Positions 23,909-26,993 of a stretch of 26,993 bases of DNA are shown piece by piece. The stretch is from JARYGU01 sp033795365 (GTDB lineage Bacteria; Pseudomonadota; Alphaproteobacteria; Rhizobiales; Rhizobiaceae). The stretch is taken from the NCBI GenBank assembly GCA_033795365.1, contig JARYGU010000036.1, positions 1-26,993 of the forward strand. The letters are read 5' to 3'. The notes below the pieces were generated by a model. That model worked only from the letters and a program-made list of their open reading frames with translations, was not told the origin of the DNA and searched no databases. Position numbers and translations under genes: made by a program. Position 1 is the stretch's first letter; every line of letters begins with the position of its first letter.

Positions 23909-24460
23909 TCAACGCACGCGCATACCATTGAAGAGCAAATCCACCAGATGGGCAACGCGCGGCACTGGCTCACTGTCCTTCTCAACCGCAATGGCGATTG
24001 CACTTACAACACAGACAATGTCGTCGAAGCTCATGTCCCCACGTATAACGCCGGCTTCCTTCGCGCGTTGGAGCAGTCTTTGCCCTTCCTCGGTAATTGC
24101 GTTACAGCCAGGCGTTCCGTGTTGAATGACGGTCCCGAGCGAAGCCGCGAGGCTTTGGTAGACGCTCGTGTTTAACGCGAGCTCCTCCAAAAACTGGCGT
24201 AACGCGTCACCGGGCTTATCATCTGCGTCGCGCGCGAGGCTCGCCTCGGCAACCGACGTGAAGCGTTCGTTGCTCGTGGCCGCCAGGAGGGCTTCTCGCG
24301 TCGGAAAGCGACGGTAAAGGGTGCCCGCCCCGACCTTAGCTCGCTTAGCCACCTCATCGAGCGAGACATTTGCTCCCCGTTCCAGAAACAGCTCCTCCGC
24401 CGCAACAAGAATGCGTTGGCGGTTCCGTTCCGCATCGGCACGTAGACCGCTTTCGAACAT
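23909..24460 (-). CDS. TetR/AcrR-family transcriptional repressor
   Basis: The product is 183 residues from MFESGLRADAERNRQRILVA (24460), supported by GGGGAG seven bases upstream; a longer start at 24499 would overlap the operator. The HTH spans about 34-53: SLDEVAKRAKVGAGTLYRRF, the textbook TetR pattern. The C-terminal ligand domain (60-183) has QFLEELALNTSVYQSLAASL, the form seen in repressors with a TetR_C SBI/YbjK-like all-helical domain. It is divergent from an SDR gene across 81 bp that hold two dyads. The likely job is repression of itself and of the SDR, relieved by the SDR substrate or a related compound. Confidence 0.92.
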   Translation of the reverse strand: MFESGLRADAERNRQRILVAAEELFLERGANVSLDEVAKRAKVGAGTLYRRFPTREALLAATSNERFTSVAEASLARDADDKPGDALRQFLEELALNTSVYQSLAASLGTVIQHGTPGCNAITEEGQRLLQRAKEAGVIRGDMSFDDIVCVVSAIAIAVEKDSEPVPRVAHLVDLLFNGMRVR

Positions 24461-24483
24461 CTTTTTCTCCCCGGCTTGCAAAG

Positions 24484-24527
24484 TGGAGAATGTCTCCATA
24501 TCCTAAGTGGAGAGGCAGCCCACTTAG
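24484..24527. promoter_or_regulatory. Two dyads in the TetR-SDR gap sharing the half site AAGTGGAGA
   Basis: The first is TGGAGA-atg-TCTCCA (24484-24498); the second is CTAAGTGG-N9-CCACTTAG (24503-24527). The string AAGTGGAGA starts at 24481 and again at 24505, 24 bp apart. The pair fills the space between the TetR start (24460) and the SDR start (24542), so TetR bound here would block both promoters. Two tandem sites allow two dimers, as in QacR- or TetR-type operators. Confidence 0.65.
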
Positions 24528-24541
24528 ACAAAGGATATATG

Positions 24542-25285
24542 ATGACTCATCGGTTCGAAGGCAAGGTGGTGGTTATCACTGGCGGCAGTGACGGCATCGG
24601 GCTTGCATCCGCGCAGCGCTTCGCGGAAGAAGGCGCCCGGGTCTACATCACGGCACGGCGGCAGGAGTTGCTCGATCTGGCGGTCGACCAGATCGGTCAC
24701 GATGCGATCGGCGTGCAAGGCGACGTGACGAACCTCGCTGACCTCACATCGCTATACAAGCGCGTCGAGTATGACCACGGCAAGGTTGATGTCGTCTTTG
24801 CCAATGCCGGCGTGCACCAACCCGTTCCGCTTGAAGCGATCGAGGAAGTACACTTTGATTTAACTTTCGGCCTCAACGTGAAGGGCCTGGTCTTTACGGT
24901 GCAGAAGGCGCTCCCGCTGATGACGCAAGGGGGCGTGATTGTTCTCAACGGCTCGATCGCCGGATCGAAGGCCTACCCCGGGCAGTCGCTTTACAACGCC
25001 AGCAAGGCGGCGGTCCGCTCCTTCGCACGTAGCTGGACGATCGACCTGAAGGAACGAGGCATCCGCGTCAACGTCGTCTCTCCCGGGGCGACCGAGACCC
25101 GCCTGATGCGCTCCTACTTCGATGCAGCACCGGGGACTGAGGAAGAGGTGGTCAAGGGAGTTCCGCTGGGACGCTTGGGGCACCTCGAAGAGGTCGCGAA
25201 TGCCGTGTTGTTCCTGGCCTCGAGCGAAAGCAGCTTCGTCGCAGGCCATGAGCTTTTCGTCGATGGTGGGGTCGCAGCGGTTTGA
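24542..25285 (+). CDS. Short-chain dehydrogenase/reductase controlled by divergent TetR
   Basis: The product is 247 residues from MTHRFEGKVVVITGGSDGIG (24542); the AAAGGA seven bases upstream favours this over the ATG three bases earlier. It has the cofactor motif TGGSDGIG (13-20), NAG (88-90), catalytic Ser138 in NGSIAG, and Tyr151/Lys155 in YNASK. RGIRVNVVSPGATETRLM and the terminal VDGGVAAV are typical. ARR after the second strand (38-40) suggests NADP preference. The substrate is unknown. It is less like the other two SDRs than they are like each other. A secreted alpha/beta hydrolase gene, now truncated, starts 71 bp downstream and probably shared its transcript. Confidence 0.93.
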   Translation: MTHRFEGKVVVITGGSDGIGLASAQRFAEEGARVYITARRQELLDLAVDQIGHDAIGVQGDVTNLADLTSLYKRVEYDHGKVDVVFANAGVHQPVPLEAIEEVHFDLTFGLNVKGLVFTVQKALPLMTQGGVIVLNGSIAGSKAYPGQSLYNASKAAVRSFARSWTIDLKERGIRVNVVSPGATETRLMRSYFDAAPGTEEEVVKGVPLGRLGHLEEVANAVLFLASSESSFVAGHELFVDGGVAAV

Positions 25286-25356
25286 CCCCGAGCGGGGTTC
25301 CTAGAAACGGTGGAGCGACGCTCGGCGCGCTCCCGAAATATTTGGAAGGTATTAGA

Positions 25357-25680
25357 ATGTCCATGATGAGAACTTTGGCTGCCGCCCTACTGATACTGTC
25401 AGTCGCGGGCGCTGCCTGCGCCGAGGGGCCTGCCAACGCTCAAGCACCCGACGAGGTTGTCACATCTGCCACAGTTCGTGCAGGCAACGTCGTGCTTGTG
25501 CATGGCGGGACGACGGATGGCTCGGGATGGAAGGATGTATTTGAAATCCTGCGGGCAAAGGGGCTGACGGTTACCGTCGTTCAACTACCGCACACAAGCC
25601 TCCAGGACGATATTGCCGCGGTTAAACTGGCTGTTGTCTCTGGCAGCCCACGCCGCGCTTCGCATCGCTGGAAGCATTAA
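25357..25680 (+). pseudogene. Secreted alpha/beta hydrolase, 3'-truncated at the IS21 junction
   Basis: The ATG at 25357 follows GGAAGG by eight bases. The N-terminus MSMMRTLAAALLILSVAGAA ending CAEGPANAQA is a Sec signal peptide, possibly a lipoprotein or cleaved at AQA. The mature start GNVVLVHGGTTDGSGWKDVF is the oxyanion-hole strand of an alpha/beta hydrolase (HGG), followed by KGLTVTVVQLPHTSLQDDIA. Recognisable sequence stops about 25635, before the nucleophile elbow (GHSxG) should occur. The rest of the frame (SGSPRRASHRWKH) is read out of frame through istA sequence to a stop at 25680. The product cannot be active. Family size is about 270 residues, so roughly two-thirds is missing. 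Confidence 0.8.
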
Positions 25681-26405
25681 ACGACTGGCTGGAGCAGCGC
25701 TGCAAGGAATTGTGGGCGCAGGCCCCACACGGTCAGATGCGCGGCACCATTGCCGACATCTGGGCTGAGGAAGCTCTGGCGCTGATGCCTGCTACCCGTC
25801 CGTTCGACGGCTTCGTCGAGTATACGAAGCGGGTCACCCCGACCTGCCTCGTCCATCTGGAGCGCAATCGCTACAGCGTCCCGGCATCCTTCGCCAATCG
25901 ACCGGTGAGCCTGCGGGTCTATCCGGATCGTGTCGTGGTTGCCGCGGAGGGCCAGATCGTCTGCGAGCATCGCCGTGTCATCGATCGCTCTCATGATCGA
26001 CCGGGACAGACGATCTACGACTGGCGGCATTATCTGGCGGTCGTGCAGCGCAAGCCCGGCGCTCTCCGCAATGGCGCACCCTTCGCCGAGCTGCCCGATG
26101 CGTTCCGAGCCTTGCAGCAATACCTGCTCAAGAAGCCGGGGGGCGACCGTGAGATGGTCGATATCCTGGCCCTCGTTCTCCAGCACGATGAACAGGCCGT
26201 GCTGTCGGCCGTGGACATGGCGCTGAAGTCGGGCGTTCCGACCAAGACGCATGTGCTGAACCTGCTGCATCGCCTCGTCGACGGCAAATCCTTCACGCCA
26301 CCGACCATCGACGCGCCACAGGCCCTGACGCTCACCAATGAGCCGAAAGCCAATGTCGAGCGCTACGATGCGCTGAGAAAGACGGAGGTTGGCCATGCGT
26401 CATAA
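25644..26405 (+). pseudogene. istA: IS21-family transposase IstA, 5'-truncated
   Basis: The open frame reads PRFASLEALNDWLEQRCKEL and continues through LMPATRPFDGFVEYTKRVTP, LERNRYSVPASFANRPVSLR and the IstA C-terminal domain, to a TAA at 26405. A full IstA is about 400-520 residues and carries the N-terminal HTH and the DDE integrase core. Here about 250 C-terminal residues remain, so the catalytic core is gone. The left terminal inverted repeat of the element is absent, and the fusion to a truncated hydrolase shows deletion or recombination rather than simple insertion. The istB start overlaps the istA end by 11 bases, as is usual in IS21. Confidence 0.88.
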
Positions 26406-26993
26406 TCCGGCAAGCGGCGCTATCGTCATCATGCTGCGGCAGTTGAAGATGCACGGCATGGCCCAGGCCGTCGGCGAACTCACCGAGCAAGGTTCGCCGG
26501 CGTTCGAGGCGGCAATCCCTATCCTGTCGCAGCTTCTCAAGGCCGAGACGGCGGAACGCGAAGTTCGATCGACCGCCTATCAGCTCAAGACCGCACGCTT
26601 TCCAGCCTATCGTGACCTGAACGGCTTCGACTTCGCCAGCAGCGAGGTCAACGAGGCGCTGGTGCGTGAGCTTCATCGCTGCGACTTCCTCGACGACGCC
26701 AACAACATCGTTCTGGTCGGCGGTCCCGGCACGGGCAAAACGCATATCGCCACGGCCATCGGTGTCCAGGCCATCGAGCATCATCACAAGCGGGTTCGGT
26801 TCTTCTCGACCGTGGAACTGGTCAACGCGCTTGAGCAGGAGAAGTCCCAAGGTCGCCCAGGCCAGATCGCCAACCGCCTGGCACACTCCGATCTCGTCAT
26901 CTTGGACGAGCTGGGTTACCTGCCGTTCAGCGCTTCAGGCGGGGCGCTGCTCTTCCATCTGTTGAGCAAGCTCTACGAGCACACCAGCGTCAT
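26395..26993 (+). CDS. istB: IS21-family helper ATPase IstB (partial, runs off the window)
   Basis: ATG 26395 begins MRHNPASGAIVIMLRQLKMH within the istA end. The first 199 codons are open to the window edge; the full protein is about 245-260 residues. The DnaC-like AAA+ domain has Walker A GGPGTGKT (109-116) and Walker B VILDELGY (168-175). The N-terminal helical segment before it is the oligomerisation/DNA-binding part. IstB loads on target DNA and stimulates IstA transposition. With istA broken here it would work only with a transposase supplied in trans. The right end of the element lies outside the window. Confidence 0.93.
   Translation, partial: MRHNPASGAIVIMLRQLKMHGMAQAVGELTEQGSPAFEAAIPILSQLLKAETAEREVRSTAYQLKTARFPAYRDLNGFDFASSEVNEALVRELHRCDFLDDANNIVLVGGPGTGKTHIATAIGVQAIEHHHKRVRFFSTVELVNALEQEKSQGRPGQIANRLAHSDLVILDELGYLPFSASGGALLFHLLSKLYEHTSV

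Noticed and set aside
23310..23912. Minus-strand open frame of 200 codons in the gene-poor kilobase
   Set aside because: Rich in Arg/Ser/Pro/Gly with no recognisable domain, running through inverted repeats and the tRNA-like element.
1..26993. CRISPR arrays, integrons, phage genes, replication origin
   Set aside because: No regularly spaced repeats, integrase, attC-like series, structural phage genes or origin iterons were seen.

Overview
The window looks like an accessory, partly decaying stretch of an alphaproteobacterial replicon, most likely Hyphomicrobiales (Rhizobium/Agrobacterium/Brucella type). The main clue is a BA14K-family reading frame near 1.05-1.52 kb, a family largely confined to that order. 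GC-rich codon use and the mix of LysR-controlled oxidoreductases also fit. No replication, phage or CRISPR machinery is visible.

Layout, left to right. (1) 1-1.5 kb: the tail of an unknown hydrophobic protein, a truncated and frameshifted class C beta-lactamase, and a frameshifted BA14K gene. (2) 1.5-4.0 kb: a quinone oxidoreductase and an antibiotic-biosynthesis-monooxygenase (ABM) protein, translationally coupled and divergent from a LysR regulator. (3) 4.3-5.5 kb: an MFS efflux gene broken by two frameshifts. (4) 5.7-10.2 kb: an SDR and a LysR gene on the minus strand, divergent from an NADP-oxidoreductase-like gene, a quinone oxidoreductase and a second SDR. (5) 10.7-12.7 kb: an alpha/beta hydrolase with an Asp nucleophile and a Gfo/Idh/MocA oxidoreductase. 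(6) 12.9-14.1 kb: a 5'-truncated AraC regulator and an orphan, frameshifted Fe-S subunit of a PaoABC-type aldehyde oxidoreductase. (7) 14.5-17.7 kb: a cupin, then a divergent LysR/2,2-dialkylglycine decarboxylase pair (dgdR-dgdA) followed by an unknown membrane protein. (8) 17.9-22.9 kb: macB, macA, a sensor histidine kinase and the wreck of its response regulator. (9) 22.9-23.9 kb: a gene-poor stretch with inverted repeats and a 74-nt tRNA-like remnant. (10) 23.9-25.6 kb: a TetR/SDR divergent pair and a truncated secreted alpha/beta hydrolase. (11) 25.6 kb to the end: a 5'-truncated istA and an intact istB running off the edge (IS21 family).

The most informative signals are regulatory. The dyad TTCAA-N7-TTGAA occurs three times: just upstream of both LysR genes of regions 2 and 4, and ahead of the SDR at 6444. 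This suggests one shared LysR regulon of reductive/detoxifying enzymes. Separately, an 11-bp-phased tetranucleotide array (GACA/GTAA on the coding strand) lies upstream of both macA and the response-regulator remnant. This is the pattern expected of an OmpR/PhoB-type regulator and implies that the broken two-component system once controlled macAB and itself. The dgdR-dgdA gap and the TetR-SDR gap each carry their own dyads.

At least eight genes are broken, mostly by single-base indels. From this sequence alone, true decay cannot be told from assembly error. Function calls are by family recognition of the translations; no database search was run.
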